A stretch of DNA of 64,000 nt from Porites lobata (GCA_942486035.1 CALNXK010000565.1:49815-113814); one strand, 5' to 3'; counted from the stretch's first letter, positions 39,442-51,230 are shown. A program made the numbers and translations. Notes: generated by a model from the letters alone, not told the origin.

Positions 39442-40800
39442 GGATGATCATGAGAATACTGAGAATCTAATCTCTATATATTGAGTTTATTCAGCTTATG
39501 GTAGCCTAGACAGGCCGGCAACTCTCTAGACGCCATATATAAACCGTAATCTAGAGAGAAAAAATTTCTCCGCAATGAAAATGATATTTCTCGCCTCTGT
39601 ACGTTTGTCCGCTACAGTAGATCCGCTTTTGTCGACTATGCTTAAAAACTCTTTATATATCAATAAGTTTTTTGAAAGACGTTGTACATTGATTACTTTA
39701 TATTCATGCATAATCAGCAGGTATTCGAGTGAACGAAGAGAAACAAAGTGAGAAATACTAACTGGGAACTTCAATGAAGGGGCGTAGCTACAAAGTTTCC
39801 AGAGGTACGCACAGTTTTCCACAGGAGACGCAAACTCACACGTGAGAATAGTTGTTGCGTAACAGGAATATTATAAGGGTTTGTGGGTGAATTTTAGAGA
39901 TCGTTGCATCGAATATTGTTCTCTAATCACTTTTACAGTGAATCGAGAACAAATTATTTTCACTCTAATGTACAGCAAGCAGACATGTACAAAGTTGGGA
40001 ATTGGCATCTCGTTTGTTTGATAGCAAGACTACAAAATCACAGCTTACGCTTATTTACCACTGAACAACAAACAATTAAACTTATGAATGAAGCAATTTC
40101 CGTGAGTCGCAGGATTCGTTACCGTGTCCTCTTGGAAAAAACTATTCCCTTTATTGGAGTCAGGATTTATGAACCTTGGTAGACACCTAAGCTAAATTCA
40201 CAGAAGTACCACAAGAATACATTCATTCAGGTTGTTACTTGACAGCACAAATGAAGGACAACCTTAGCTTCAATCCGAGTCCTAAAAAGAGACGACCACA
40301 TGGAATTTAAGTTTTACGAAACAATCAAGCAGTGTCTTAATAACATACTGGAAATGATATAAAGGCTGGCTTTAATTTCACCGAACTGAAATGTTCTCAG
40401 CTATGTTGGTCGATTATTGCGTTCGACGTCAGGAGAACGCAGCCTAAGCTCAACGCGCGAGAAGCCAGAGCACGAGCATTTAAATGTGGGTATCGTTCAT
40501 AGGAATTCAACTCCAGGAGAGTTCGCCTTCATTTGACAAAGTAATTGAGTTAGAATAATCGCCACGAAGATTGATAGAACGCGAATTCACTTTTTGTGCG
40601 ACGTTTTTGCTGCGTCAACGTCCTCGGATCTTTTCCCAGAGCCCGTTGTTTCTTTAGGTCAGGTCACATGGAGAAAAGAATGTTTAGAAATGCTACAGGG
40701 GATAAATACGGATAATTTAAAGTTCAAATGACAACGAAAATCAGCTGGAAATACCGTTAGTTTGCAGAACCAAGTTGTGGGAAAACTCTCAGAAAAGCCG
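39442..40800. other. 3' flank of C1 up to the block junction
   Basis: The part up to about 39650 matches the flank of C2 (to about 63516); after that the two diverge. A frame of 92 codons at 39904-40182 has no recognisable family and I do not call it a gene. The second block begins at about 40822. Confidence 0.4.
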
Positions 40801-40821
40801 TAAGGGCTATTTAAAATCCAG

Positions 40822-42400
40822 AAATCAGCCTCGTTGTGTTCAGCATTGAAGATCCTGCTGATACTTCGATCTTGACAAAAAAAGGAACGTGCCTCTGTCG
40901 ACCAAGGTTGTGTGTTGTGGGGCTTACGTGTGGTTATCCCTGAGAAGTATCGTGCTTGTCTGTTGGATTACTTGTACGAAGAGCATCACGGGATCTGCCA
41001 CATGATTTCTCTGGCGAGGGGCTATTTCTGGTGGCCAGGATTGGATTCTGCTATTGTTGAGAGGGCTTAGCTATGTCATGTTTGTGCTGCCTTGGGTAAG
41101 TACCCTCCAAGGACACCATTATCTACCCTTCGAAATGGCCTTCAAAGCCATGGGATTGTATGCGCATTGGTTTCTTTGAGAAGAGCAAGTTGAATTTCTT
41201 GATTGTTGTTGATGCTTTTTCCAAGTGATTGGAGGTAATCCCCATGATTTCTATGACCAGCTTGAAAACCATTAAGGTTTCGCGCACGTTGTTTGCACGC
41301 TACGGAATACCGGAGGAGTTGGTTTCGGACAACAAGCCGCAGCTAGCACCTGAAGAGTTCACTCAATTCTTGAAGCACAATGTAGTCAGGTCCTCCTGGG
41401 TTCCACCCTACCATCCCGCACTTATTGAAGCTGCTGAACGTTCTATATAGACGGCCAAGGCGGTTTTGACCAAGCAAGAGCTGAATGGCAAAGCGAATAC
41501 CCTCAGTCTGAAACACAGGCCAGCCAATTTTCTTATTCTGAATAGTAGCAGACCTCAAATTGTCAACGGGCAATTTCCCGCTGAACTGTTTATGGGACGA
41601 TAGATTAGAAACTGAAACCCAACCTCAACAGAGCAGTAGAGGAACAACAGTTGAAGCCGAAAGAGCACCTGGATGAAGGACGAGCGAAGTTCGGAGAGTT
41701 CAAGTTTAACGAAGTGTTCTTGGTTCGTAATTGGAAGCGTGGAGTTGAACGGTGGATCCATGGAAGGATCACTCAAGGGAAAGGCTCCGGCACTTACCTA
41801 GTTCGCTGTGAGAACCAAATAAGATTTGTTCACGCGGACAGTTTGAAGATTGCTCCCTGTATCCAGTCTTCAAGCTCTTGGGAGGAGAGAAAGAGAGTAA
41901 TTACGCCGAAAACTTGCTTAGTTCACAAATTGAAGTGCGGGGTGGATTAAGGAGTCCCTCAGAGCCACCGGTTAGTACATCCGAGGCAGGAGGAGTTGCG
42001 GATGTAGGTGACGTGGAGGAACACGAGAGACAACCGAGGAGACACAATAATCATCGTTGGGCGACGCTTTGGAGAATGAGCAAGTTCCTTAGAGGCACCA
42101 CATTAACCGCACCCAGCACCGAGGTACACGTACCCGTGTTGAGAAAGAAGAACACCACGCAGACTCATATGTGACATGTGAACATTCTTTTAGTAGATGA
42201 CGAACACTGAACATTGCTTATCTGTTAGATTTGACTTGTAGTAGTTGTTGTAATTGCTGCCATGTTAACCAACCCATTTGTTCGGGAGGAGTGTAATATA
42301 TTAGGTTCCAGACCTCTTGTATTTAAGGCAGGTTTCGCTAATGCGCGGTTGCATCAAAGCATGACTAGCATTAACAATTCGTAGAGTACATACAAAGGGA
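40822..42400 (+). mobile_element. Dead Gypsy-type LTR retrotransposon fragment, copy 2
   Basis: Same fragment as at 25607, but it keeps the integrase zinc-finger region lost from copy 1 (HMISLARGYFWWPGLDSA, then LCHVCAALGKYPP, about 41000-41110). It shares with copy 1 the stop in SK*LEV (41227) and the stop after AERSI (41448), so the element was already dead before the two copies separated. Extra indels lie at about 41595-41640 and 41700. Confidence 0.75.
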
Positions 42401-42494
42401 ATTGATGTTTAATGAGTGTTGAGTGTTTGGAAATCAGATGAAAAACTGCTATTTTTGCATTTTTTTAATAATGCAAAAATGAGACGTATATATA

Positions 42495-43374
42495 GAGAAT
42501 ACTTCATGGAAAGTGCTGGCGTACGGTATTTACGCACGAGTTGTTGACGTATCAGAAATCGAACGAGTGAGCGCAGCGAACGAGTAAGATTTCTGGTACA
42601 GAAATAATGAGTGCGTAAATACCGTACAAAGCACTTTCCATGTGGTATTGTGTTTATTATATACATACTGAGACATTCATCATTTTGGCGGCCTTTTTAT
42701 TTTAAATCTTTCAAAAATGCTAAAATTTGCCGCTACACACTTACTGCAAAATGACAACGAAAACGAAGTATCAGCTTTTTAGTAAAAACGTTCGTTAAAA
42801 ACATAAATGACGGTGAGGATATGAGGTAATCCAAGAACCATAAGTAATCTTAACTGTTTGTTATCAATGCACCATTGAAAATGAGTGAATTTAAGTAAAA
42901 TGGCCGGTTGCAATACAAGCTTAAGCTTAAATGAAAGGCAAAGTAGCTCCGACAAAAAGCACAACAAAAGCTTACGTCTCGTTCTGTTTATCCCTTTCCG
43001 CTGTTGTTTCACTGGCTCTCTATCGTTTTCTTTATCGACAATGAAACAAACGAAACTATTCCCACTCCATTTCCGAAATGTTTTTCACTTTTTTAGAGAG
43101 AAAAACTCTTTGAGTAAAACTTTTCTCGTTGAATGTGTGCGAAGCGGTCCTGCAAGCTGCAATAAAAGGCGGGAATTTTGGCGCGAAACTCGCACACCTC
43201 TGCGACCTCTGTGGCTTCTGATTGGACGTATCATTTTTCTCACACGTGAAAAAACATCGTTCGCGATCTTGATTGGACGTATCATTTTTTTCACGTGTGA
43301 AAACCATCGTTCGCTCCTCTGATTGGCTAGAACTAATTTGCGTACGAAAATTTACGACATAGCTTTTTGTTTCA
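42495..43374. mobile_element. Insertion specific to block 2, with hairpin and tandem repeat
   Basis: These 880 bases are absent from the syntenic place in block 1 (about 27090). They start with a hairpin (arms TCATGGAAAGTGCT...GGTATTTACGCAC at 42504-42536 and GTGCGTAAATACC...AGCACTTTCCATG at 42610-42643). They end with a tandem repeat of about 53 bases, two full copies plus a partial (43217-43330, unit start TGATTGGACGTATCATTTTT). I see no transposase. The frames at 42885-43322 overlap the repeat and are not called. Confidence 0.55.
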
Positions 43375-43377
43375 GAA

Positions 43378-44340
43378 GTAATATCAAGCCTCAGTTCTAC
43401 AGTGTTTCATCACCAGATGAAAAACCTCGAAGTTCGTCAAAAATACAGTTAACTCTCGCCTTGCGGACACCCCGCTATTGCGGACGCTCGCTATTACGGA
43501 CAAAATCCAGATATAGGGATTTGACTCGAAGAGACTCCCGCTATTACGGAATTAAGGAAAGTTTCTTAGTACCAAAGTGACAATTTTATTGTTTTGACTC
43601 TCAATAAAGCGGAGACGCTTGTGCGGTTATTCTTACTGGAGAAGGTTTTTCCCTTTCCTGGTCGCGAAATGATTATTTGGGGAGCAAGGGGATGGCGCAG
43701 TGGTGAGAGCGCTCGCCTCCGACCAATGTGGCCCGGGTTCAAATCCTGGCTTCGACGCCATATGTGTGTTGAGTTTGTTGTTGGTTCTCTCCCTTGCTCC
43801 GAGAGGTTTTTCTCCGGGTACTCCGGTTTTCCCCTCTCCTCAAAAACCAACATTTCCAAATTCCCATTCGACCAGGAATCAGGAAGACGAAGAACCACTT
43901 TGTGGATGTGCTACCTCCAAATCATTATTTATTTACTTATTTATTTATTAAACTTTAAAAACTTGATAACTAGTTCCCGCCATTACGACATTCTCGTCAA
44001 AACTCGTCGTAGAATGACGACGGATGACGTTGGTTCGCGCGCGCGGACAACTTAGTATTGAGAGAATCTCGTTCTCCTTGTCGTCCTCGTCTCAAAATCT
44101 AAAGCTCTCTATTAAAGATTCAAGAAAATCTTCCGAACGTAGTTATAATGTTATTTGTAATATTATTGTATGTTGACAGCACTTTTTTTCTCCCACCCCG
44201 CTATTACCGACATAAAACCGCGGTCCCGAGGGTGTCAGCAATAACGGGAGTTGACTGTACTAAGTTGCGTGTCGTATTTTCAACTCTCTTCTCAGTGTTT
44301 CGTCTGGTGATGAAACACTGCTTCTCATGCTTGATATATT
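43378..44340. mobile_element. Nested MITEs carrying a SINE, copy 2
   Basis: Counterpart of 27138-28084: outer ends GTAATATCAAGC / GCTTGATATATTAC, inner element 43444-44259 (TACAGTTAACTC ... GTTGACTGTA), SINE from 43688 to about 43950 with the same A and B boxes. All three insertions therefore predate the block duplication. Confidence 0.65.
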
Positions 44341-44372
44341 ACATCACAGAAAGAAAAGAAAAGAAGCTATAA

Positions 44373-45128
44373 GAGATGAGATGAGAGAGCTCTAGAAAAA
44401 TATTCGTGACTAATGCGTAATATTACGTAGCAGCTGTGTTTAGAAAAGTCATGGTGGGCAATGAATCACTCTTTTAATGTTATTTTGTCCCTCCATATGG
44501 GAAAAAATTGATGTTGCTTTGATTAGGAAATCACCCCTTTAAAAAGGAAAAGCCATTTTACTTAATTAAAAGAATCCTTCAGCCTGTTTTTTTGTTGTGG
44601 AAATTAGGGCTACTGTTTTTTGAATCTCACTGGGGCTGAAAAAATTTAAATAAGAAAGCACAAAGGAAATGAGGTTTGGTAGTTGCAGTTAAATGATGCC
44701 ATCTTATAAATGGCCCATTGTGCTATTGAAAGCTTTTCACTCTCTATGTTAGGCTTACTAACAGGTAAAATTCATCGTTATGAGATGAGAGAGCGCTAGT
44801 AAAATATTCGTGACTAATACGTAATTTTACGTAGCAAGTGTGTTTAGAAAATTCATTGTGTGCAATTAATCATTCTTTTAGTGGTATTTTGTCACTCCTT
44901 ATGAGAAAAAAACTGATGTTGCTTCGATTAGAAAATCACCGCTTTAATGGGACAATTGCACAATGGCGTCATTTTAAATTGTGTTTTAAAACCTCACTGG
45001 GCTTAAAAAAATTTAAATAAGAAAGCACAAAGGAAATGAAGTTTGGTAGTTGCAGCTAAATGATGCCATCTTGAAATGACGTATTGTGCTCTTTATGTTA
45101 GTCTTACTAACAGGTAAAATTCATCGCT
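44373..45128 (+). promoter_or_regulatory. Tandemly duplicated 5' flank of GPCR A2
   Basis: The same two head-to-tail modules as before A1 (44373-44780 and 44781-45128), with small differences such as loss of about 13 bases near 44551. The module words are those listed for A1. Confidence 0.45.
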
Positions 45129-45193
45129 AACTCTTGCGACAACAGTTAAAAAGTCAGAGCAGTCCAAAAATCTTACAAAGATCCAATTCAAGA

Positions 45194-46174
45194 ATGGTGG
45201 GCATCCTCGAATCGGGCAGTACAGCGTTAAAAGTTATAGAAGCTGGAGCAATGATTGCATTAAATATTTTGTCACTTTTGGGCAACATCCTTGTTTGTTT
45301 GTCAGTTTACAGAAATAGCAGTCTCCGTACCACAACGAATCTGTACATCATTGCATTGGCTGTAACTGACTTGATAGCTGCAACTCTGGTCATGCCTCCA
45401 GCGACTGGAGTTCTTATCACAGGAGGGAGGCCGTTTGGTGAAACGGCTTGTCAAATACACGCTTATTTCAGTCTGTTTGTTGTGTATGTTTCACCTGTGA
45501 CCATGGGTCTTACTGCACTGAACAGGTACATAAGAATATGCAAATCAAATAAAAAATATAGTCTGTACTTTTCGAAGAAAAAATCTCGTATTTTTCTTGG
45601 ATCTGCCTGGACATTTGTAGCTCTCTACATTTTAATTCCTCGCCTTACTGGTCTACAAGATTGTCATTTTGTGTCGAACTATGCAGCTTGCTTAAACAGT
45701 CACTTAAGTAATTTTGGAAAAATACTTCACTACATTGTCGTTCTAGGCTTGTTTTTTGTCCTTCCGCTAACTATGACAACATTCAGCTACAGAAATGTTT
45801 TGAAAAAGATTCGGGAACACAATGCTGGAACAGCGCAAAGTCTTCGAGCAAACAACAACGAGACAGTCACCACAACCGAAATTCGACTAAGCAAGTCTCT
45901 GTTTGTTGTCGTCTTTGCCTTCATGTTGTGTTGGGTACCCGCTTGGGTCATCACCATCCTGACCAGATTGTTTTTTGGCAATAAAATGCCTCGCAATGTT
46001 CAGTTACTTTGCACATTTTTCGTAAATATTTCGAACTCCATCAATGCCTTTACTTATGCGGGAATGAATCCTGTGTTTAGAAGAGAGTTTCGAAAATTAC
46101 TCCGATGTAAATTTGGAGTGAGAGTCGAGAGTAGTTCAAGTCAACAATCATCAAGTAGAAGACCAGCCACTTGA
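45194..46174 (+). CDS. GPCR A2, open but missing conserved residues
   Basis: Intronless, 326 aa, very close to A1 throughout. The frame is intact, but landmark residues have changed. The outer-loop-1 WPFGE has become RPFGE (codon 45428-45430, AGG), preceded by G for R. NPFIY in TM7 has become NAFTY (codons 46043-46057). Elsewhere F becomes C in outer loop 2 (LQDCHF). The NAxxY form happens to be what vertebrate melatonin receptors carry, but loss of the loop-1 Trp argues for relaxed constraint. It may be a young pseudogene still open, or a receptor with altered signalling. It shares with A1 the early TGA that shortens the tail. Confidence 0.8.
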   Translation: MVGILESGSTALKVIEAGAMIALNILSLLGNILVCLSVYRNSSLRTTTNLYIIALAVTDLIAATLVMPPATGVLITGGRPFGETACQIHAYFSLFVVYVSPVTMGLTALNRYIRICKSNKKYSLYFSKKKSRIFLGSAWTFVALYILIPRLTGLQDCHFVSNYAACLNSHLSNFGKILHYIVVLGLFFVLPLTMTTFSYRNVLKKIREHNAGTAQSLRANNNETVTTTEIRLSKSLFVVVFAFMLCWVPAWVITILTRLFFGNKMPRNVQLLCTFFVNISNSINAFTYAGMNPVFRREFRKLLRCKFGVRVESSSSQQSSSRRPAT

Positions 46175-46779
46175 TGGATTAGCAGTAACCACAGCAAAAC
46201 TGAAAAAACTGGGGATAAGAAGATGGAAAGCTTTGAGTGTCAAGCAATTAAGGATGAGAATACTGAGAAAAACTGACAGTGAGCGTAGCCGCTAATCTAA
46301 TCTTTAATTATTGAGATTCAGATTGAGCTTATGTTAGCCTAGACAGTCAACCCGACAGGTTTGCAAATGGAAGCCGTTTACCTATAAACCGTAACCTGTT
46401 TCTGTGAAATATTTTCTGCAAGCGGAAATTCATATTACTAGCCTCTAAATTTTCCGAATTTTGAGGCAATAGTTAAATCACTCCGTCTAAGTTGGATCGG
46501 TAGATAATCAAGTGTCCATCAAATGAGACAAAAGGGCATCCCTAACTCCTTTTTCGAAAGATACGGTGGTCTTTCTTTCCTACTAGAGTGTAATTGTAAT
46601 TCAAACATGTATCGCTCTTTTATTGGGAAATGCTTGATTACTTTAAGGAATTGCGTCTGAACAGGATATCAAGCTGATCTAATTCTCTGGAACAATGAAA
46701 ACATAACAATTGAAGATAAATCGCTATTTTGGAAAAAAATGGGTCAAAAAGGGAATTTATTATTATTTATTTTGCACTA

Positions 46780-47456
46780 CTTTCAAATCCTTGCGCCAAT
46801 TCCAGAGGGTCTTAAGCCCAAAGCGTCTTCTGAACCAAGTCCTGCAGAATCGAGCCTTGAAGAGGATGCTTAGGCGTGAAAAATGCAAGGGTTAACCCCT
46901 TTAAATATTCATTCTTTATTCGCATAGTGAAAGAATGGAATAATCTACCGCAGTATGTGGTTGAAGCAGAATCTTTTAAACTGTTTAAAGCGGGGTTAAA
47001 GTCTTTTTTGAATACGTGTATATGTAAATAGTGATAGGTAATAATTTAACGTATTTTTTATTCCTTTTTTAGGAAACGTTATAGGGTTGACCTCGAGTTT
47101 CCTTTTCCTTTTGTGTTTTATTTTTTATTTTTTTATCTTTAAACGTAATGAATAATCCAGCATTCTTTGTTTGTATGCTATGTTTCACCTCTTTAATGAC
47201 AAGTCAATCTTGCTTTCAAAAATGCGATACACGGATTATTATCTTCCTTTTCAAGAAAAAACAGAAATAACACCTATACAGCCCTGAACACGGGGTCCAA
47301 GCCAGAAGCCCTTAACCCTGGGCTCCTGTCCAAACATAACATTGATATCAAACTAGAGTGTATGGAAAGATCTGTTTAAAAATATACCGCGGCTATCTAT
47401 TGACAACAAATTGAGACAATTTTCCTTTAAAATACGACATCGTATATTTATTTAGT
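46780..47456 (+). mobile_element. LINE 3' end fragments, copy 2
   Basis: Counterparts of 30780-31200 and 31260-31490: RIVKEWNNLPQYVVEAESFK at about 46915-46985, and the second fragment at 47222-47456, broken by an insertion near 47353. Confidence 0.55.
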
Positions 47457-47457
47457 A

Positions 47458-47645
47458 ACTAAAAAGAGCTACTAGAAGACCAACCACCTCGTGGGTAACT
47501 TAAGTAACCACAGCGAGACTGTGGAACACAAGATGGAAAGCCTCGAGTGTCAAGCATGCAGTCAAGTCGGGTGAAAAGGCTGGATGAAAATATGCCAGTG
47601 ATCGAGGCAATCATCTCTTTAGTTTAAGTTTCATTCAGTTTATGG
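47458..47645 (+). pseudogene. GPCR 3' tail relic, copy 2
   Basis: Counterpart of the relic at 31497: AGAAGACCAACCACCTCGTGGGTAAC, GATGGAAAGCCTCGAGTGTC and GGATGAAAATATGCCAGTGA are preserved. It is non-coding. Confidence 0.65.
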
Positions 47646-48242
47646 TTGTCTTAAGTAAAACAGCCTTTCGTCTTTGCTAACAAAAGCCATAAAACGCAAT
47701 ATGCCTCTGTCAAACACAGAATGAAAGTCATATTTTCTCAGTCTTCTGTAAGCAAGTCCGCTTTTGGCTTTAAATTATTAAAAATCTTTACGCACATTTT
47801 TCATTTTGTAGATTGGTAACTGAAGTTATAATCAGCAGGCATTCGAATAAAGCATAGAGCAACGAGGTGAAATAGTCAAGAAAAAACCTCTTGCAGGTCG
47901 TCAAGTTAACCTGTAAAGAAGTTGTAGATAAAGGTACAAAATGGACTTCATTTTGGAACAGAATCAACTTGTCGAAATTGACGGGGTAGCAGTGTTATCG
48001 TTTTCCACATAAGGTCTATCTATCACTCAAAAGGCGCACCTCAGCCCATGTTTGAATGTTTCGTCAACTACTATTAGAAACTCAATCTATGTCATACATG
48101 TATTATTAGACCTAAATACGCATAGTTAAACGAAGTTAAACGGTAGTTTGCTGAATAACACATTTATCTCCTACTTTATTAGTTCTGTTTTACAGTAGAA
48201 AAAAATCTATACGTAATTATAATTAATTCTACAATATTGTAT

Positions 48243-50339
48243 GTAGTATAGGAGGGACCGGTTACGCCGTGTTTTTGGGCAGGAATTTCATTAACTTGGG
48301 CAGGAATAAATTAACGCCAATGACGCCATAACCTTTTGTCTTGGTCTCATGAATAAAATGCACAGGGATGCCATTAAGATAAGGTCATGTGCTATTTTTA
48401 GTTGGTTTAGGATTTCTAGTTACTTTAAGGTCGATAAACGTCTTCGTTTTCGATTGGTTAGTTAGAAAATAAGAAACGTTTTTATTGGTGAATTCATACT
48501 GTCTGAGGAGTAAAGTCAAACTTGTCTGTGACTTGAAATCACGGAGGCGTAATGTAATTATGCAAGTCCTATTTGCTGCTGCTGTGATTGTCGTAGTTCC
48601 GGTTCACTGACTTTTGGCGGGCAAATCGTGCATATTAATGAGGGCAAAGACAAACTAGCTCTTTTTTTACACTGCGCACAATGTTTTACCTACCCCTCCC
48701 TTTTCAATTTTATTTCCCTCCTCAATTTTTTCTTTTTCCCTTCTCTACAATTTTATTATTTTCCCTCGTTAATGTTTTTATTCCCTCCTCCACAATTTTT
48801 TATTATTTTCCTTCCTCAATGTTTTTTATTCCCCTCCACCACAATTTTAATATTTTCCCTCAATTTCATTATTTTCCCTCCTCAATGTTATTATTCCCTC
48901 CTCTAGTTTTATTATTTTTCCTCCTCTTCCTCCCCCTCCTCCTCCTCCTCCTCCTCCTCACTTCTATTCTTCTTTTGTTTTGATAGGGTCGATGTAGGGT
49001 CGATGTAGGGTCGATGTGGGGTCGATGTTGGGTCGATGTGGGGTCGATGTGGGGTCGATGTAGGGTCGATGTGGGGTCGATGTAGGGTCGATATAGGATC
49101 GTTATTGTTTTCCCTCCTCCTCCTCCACATTTTCATTGTTTCCCCTCCACCACCACCACCGTAACCTCTTTATTGTTTTCCCTCCTCCTCCTCCTCATTT
49201 CTATTGTTTTTCCTCGAAAGGCCAAAGAGGCCAAAATCACGCCTAAAAGGCCTAGAAGGCCAAACTTGGAGGAAAAACAATAGAAATGAGGAGGAGGTCG
49301 AGGAGGAGGGCGAGGAGGAGGGAAAACAATAGAAATGTTACGGTGGAGGTGGTGGAGGGGAAACAATAGAAATGTGGTGGTGGTGGTGGTGGAGAGAAAA
49401 CAATAAAAATGTGGAGAAGGAGGAGGGAAAACAATAACGATCCTACATCGACCCTACATCGACCCCACATCGACCCTACATCGACCCCACATCGACCCCA
49501 CATCGACCCCACATCGACCCCACATCGACCCTACATCGACCCCACATCGACCCTATCAAAACAATCAAAATGAGGAGGAAAAGGAAAAAAATCAAAATGA
49601 GGAGGTGGAGGAGGGAAAACAATAGAAGTGAGGAGGAGGAGGAGGGGGAGGACGAGGAGGAAAAATAATAAAATTGTAGAGGAGGGAATAATAACATTGA
49701 GAAGTGAAAATAATGAAATTGAGGGAAAATATCAAAATTGTGGTGGAGGGGAATAAAAAACATTGAGGAAGGAAAATAATAAAAAATTGTGGAGGAGGGA
49801 ATAAAAACATTGACGAGGGAAAATAATAAAATTGTAGAGAAGGGAAAAAGAAAAAATTGAGTAGGGAAATAAAATTGAAAAGGGAGCGGTAGGTAAAACA
49901 TTGTGCGCAGTGTAATAAAAGAGCTAGTTTGTCTTTGCCCTCATTAATATGCACGATTTGCCCGCCAAAAGTCAGTGAACCGGAACTACGACAATCACAG
50001 CAGCAGCAAATAGGACTTGCATAATTACATTACCCCTCCGTGATTTTAAGCCACAGACAAGTTTGACTTTACTCCTCAGACAGTATGAATTCACCAATAA
50101 AAACGTTTCTTATTTTCCAACTAACCAATCGAAAACGAAGACGTTTATCGACCTTAAAGTAACTAGAAATCCTAAACCAACTAAAAATAGCACATGACCT
50201 TATCTTAATGGCATCCCTGCGCATTTTATTCATGAGATCAAGACAAAAGGTTATGACGTCATTGGCGTTAGTTTATTCCTGCCCAAGTTAATGAAATTCC
50301 TGCCCAAAAAAATGGCGTAACCGGTCCCTCCTATACTAC
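48243..50339. mobile_element. Giant palindromic (foldback) element with 8-bp target duplication
   Basis: A 2.1-kb nearly complete palindrome. The ends are GTAGTATAGGAGGGACCGG and its complement; arms of about 1 kb each meet at a short spacer near 49217-49269 (AGGCCTAGAAGGCC region). TATTGTAT (48235-48242) and TATTGTAG (50340-50347) flank it, a 7 of 8 match. The uninterrupted site is seen in block 1 near 32290 (ATATTGCAGG). Each arm contains unique sequence, long pyrimidine (purine on the other arm) tracts rich in CCTCCT, and an 11-bp minisatellite, GGGTCGATGTA/G, in about ten copies (48987-49097; complement 49440-49555). There is no transposase. The many open frames (48628-49954) are low-complexity artefacts. 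Confidence 0.85.
48987..49097 (+). repeat. 11-bp minisatellite GGGTCGATGTA, left arm
   Basis: About ten tandem units GGGTCGATGT followed by A, G or T, the last degenerate (CGATATAGG). Mirror copies occupy 49440-49555 in the right arm of the same element. Confidence 0.85.
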
Positions 50340-51029
50340 TATTGTAGGCTTTTTAATTCTACTCTGCAAAAAAAATACCGTGTCAAATTCCTGACTAGAC
50401 CCTATTAGGCCAACTTGCGATACTGAATTTATCTTTCTCAGGCTTTTAATATGTTCTCTTGTCTTTGTTCAACTGATCCGATTCCAAGTGTCCCAGTTCG
50501 ACTTCTGTCCTGAATACGTTGAAAAGAAACCTAATAATGAAATATACATAATTTATTTAGCTTCTCAAAACCGCGAGTACAAATATCTCACAATGTACTC
50601 ATAAAAATATCCACCGATACTCGACACACTAAACCGTCCAATAAGATATATGTATTTTTAATTTTTCCTCCCTTATAACAAAACGTCTTCAAATAATTGC
50701 TCTGAACACCAATCAGTAAAGCTAGCGTATATGTTTTGATATTTAGATACAAAACACTCAGAGTACATGATCTGTAGAAGTAAATCGGGTAAAACATGTT
50801 GAAATTATAGTGAAAGAATTATGCCATGAAGGAGTGCCCCGATACCGAGCGACCAATCTTATTATAGTAACATTAAAAAATGTCAAACAAACTTAGATTT
50901 ATTGCTTTTTTTTCGCATGGTCAGCAGCTATGCATAGTTATTGGAACATAAGAAATTTTGCACATGAAAAAATAGTTCAATCCCCACAGGTCTCCAGGGG
51001 ATTTTTTTTTTGTACACCAGTAATACGAG

Positions 51030-51230
51030 GTAGCGTGGCCGAGTGGTCAGCACATGGGACTCGCAATCCGGGGGTCCTGGGTTCGAGTCCCGCTCTGCCC
51101 ACTTGCTGGATTTGTTCTCAGTTGTCTCGAGTTCAAATCCTCGGCCACACTTGTAAATAGTCAACTGGGTGCCTCCTGTCAGTTGGGGTTTTTAATCTTG
51201 TTATGTTGTATTTGATCAAAGAGTTATTTT
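51030..51230 (+). mobile_element. tRNA-derived SINE, copy 2 (complete head)
   Basis: GTAGCGTGGCCGAGTGGTCA (A box) and GGGTTCGAGTCCCG (B box) are spaced as in a tRNA, with a partial anticodon stem, then a non-tRNA body (CACTTGCTGGATTTGTTC ...). It is the syntenic partner of 33397 and the better preserved of the two. The anticodon arm is not properly paired, so it is not called a tRNA gene. Confidence 0.7.

Noticed and set aside
39904..40182. A 92-codon frame after GPCR C1
   Set aside because: No recognisable family, no counterpart after C2, and ordinary A/T-rich composition.
43056..43322. Frames of 69-145 codons in the block-2 insertion
   Set aside because: They overlap the 53-bp tandem repeat, are absent from block 1, and show no domain.
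48987..49097. Regular GGGTCGATGT repeats as a CRISPR-like array
   Set aside because: Units are contiguous 11-mers without unique spacers, in a eukaryotic context. It is a minisatellite.
48628..49954. Several open frames of 77-141 codons on both strands, rich in Phe, Pro and Leu
   Set aside because: They are translations of the pyrimidine/purine tracts and minisatellite of the palindromic element, mirrored between the arms. No codon bias or domain.
51030..51104. A functional tRNA gene (Leu/Ser-like) with good A and B boxes
   Set aside because: The anticodon arm does not pair properly, a repeat body follows directly, and a degraded copy lies in the other block. It is a SINE head.
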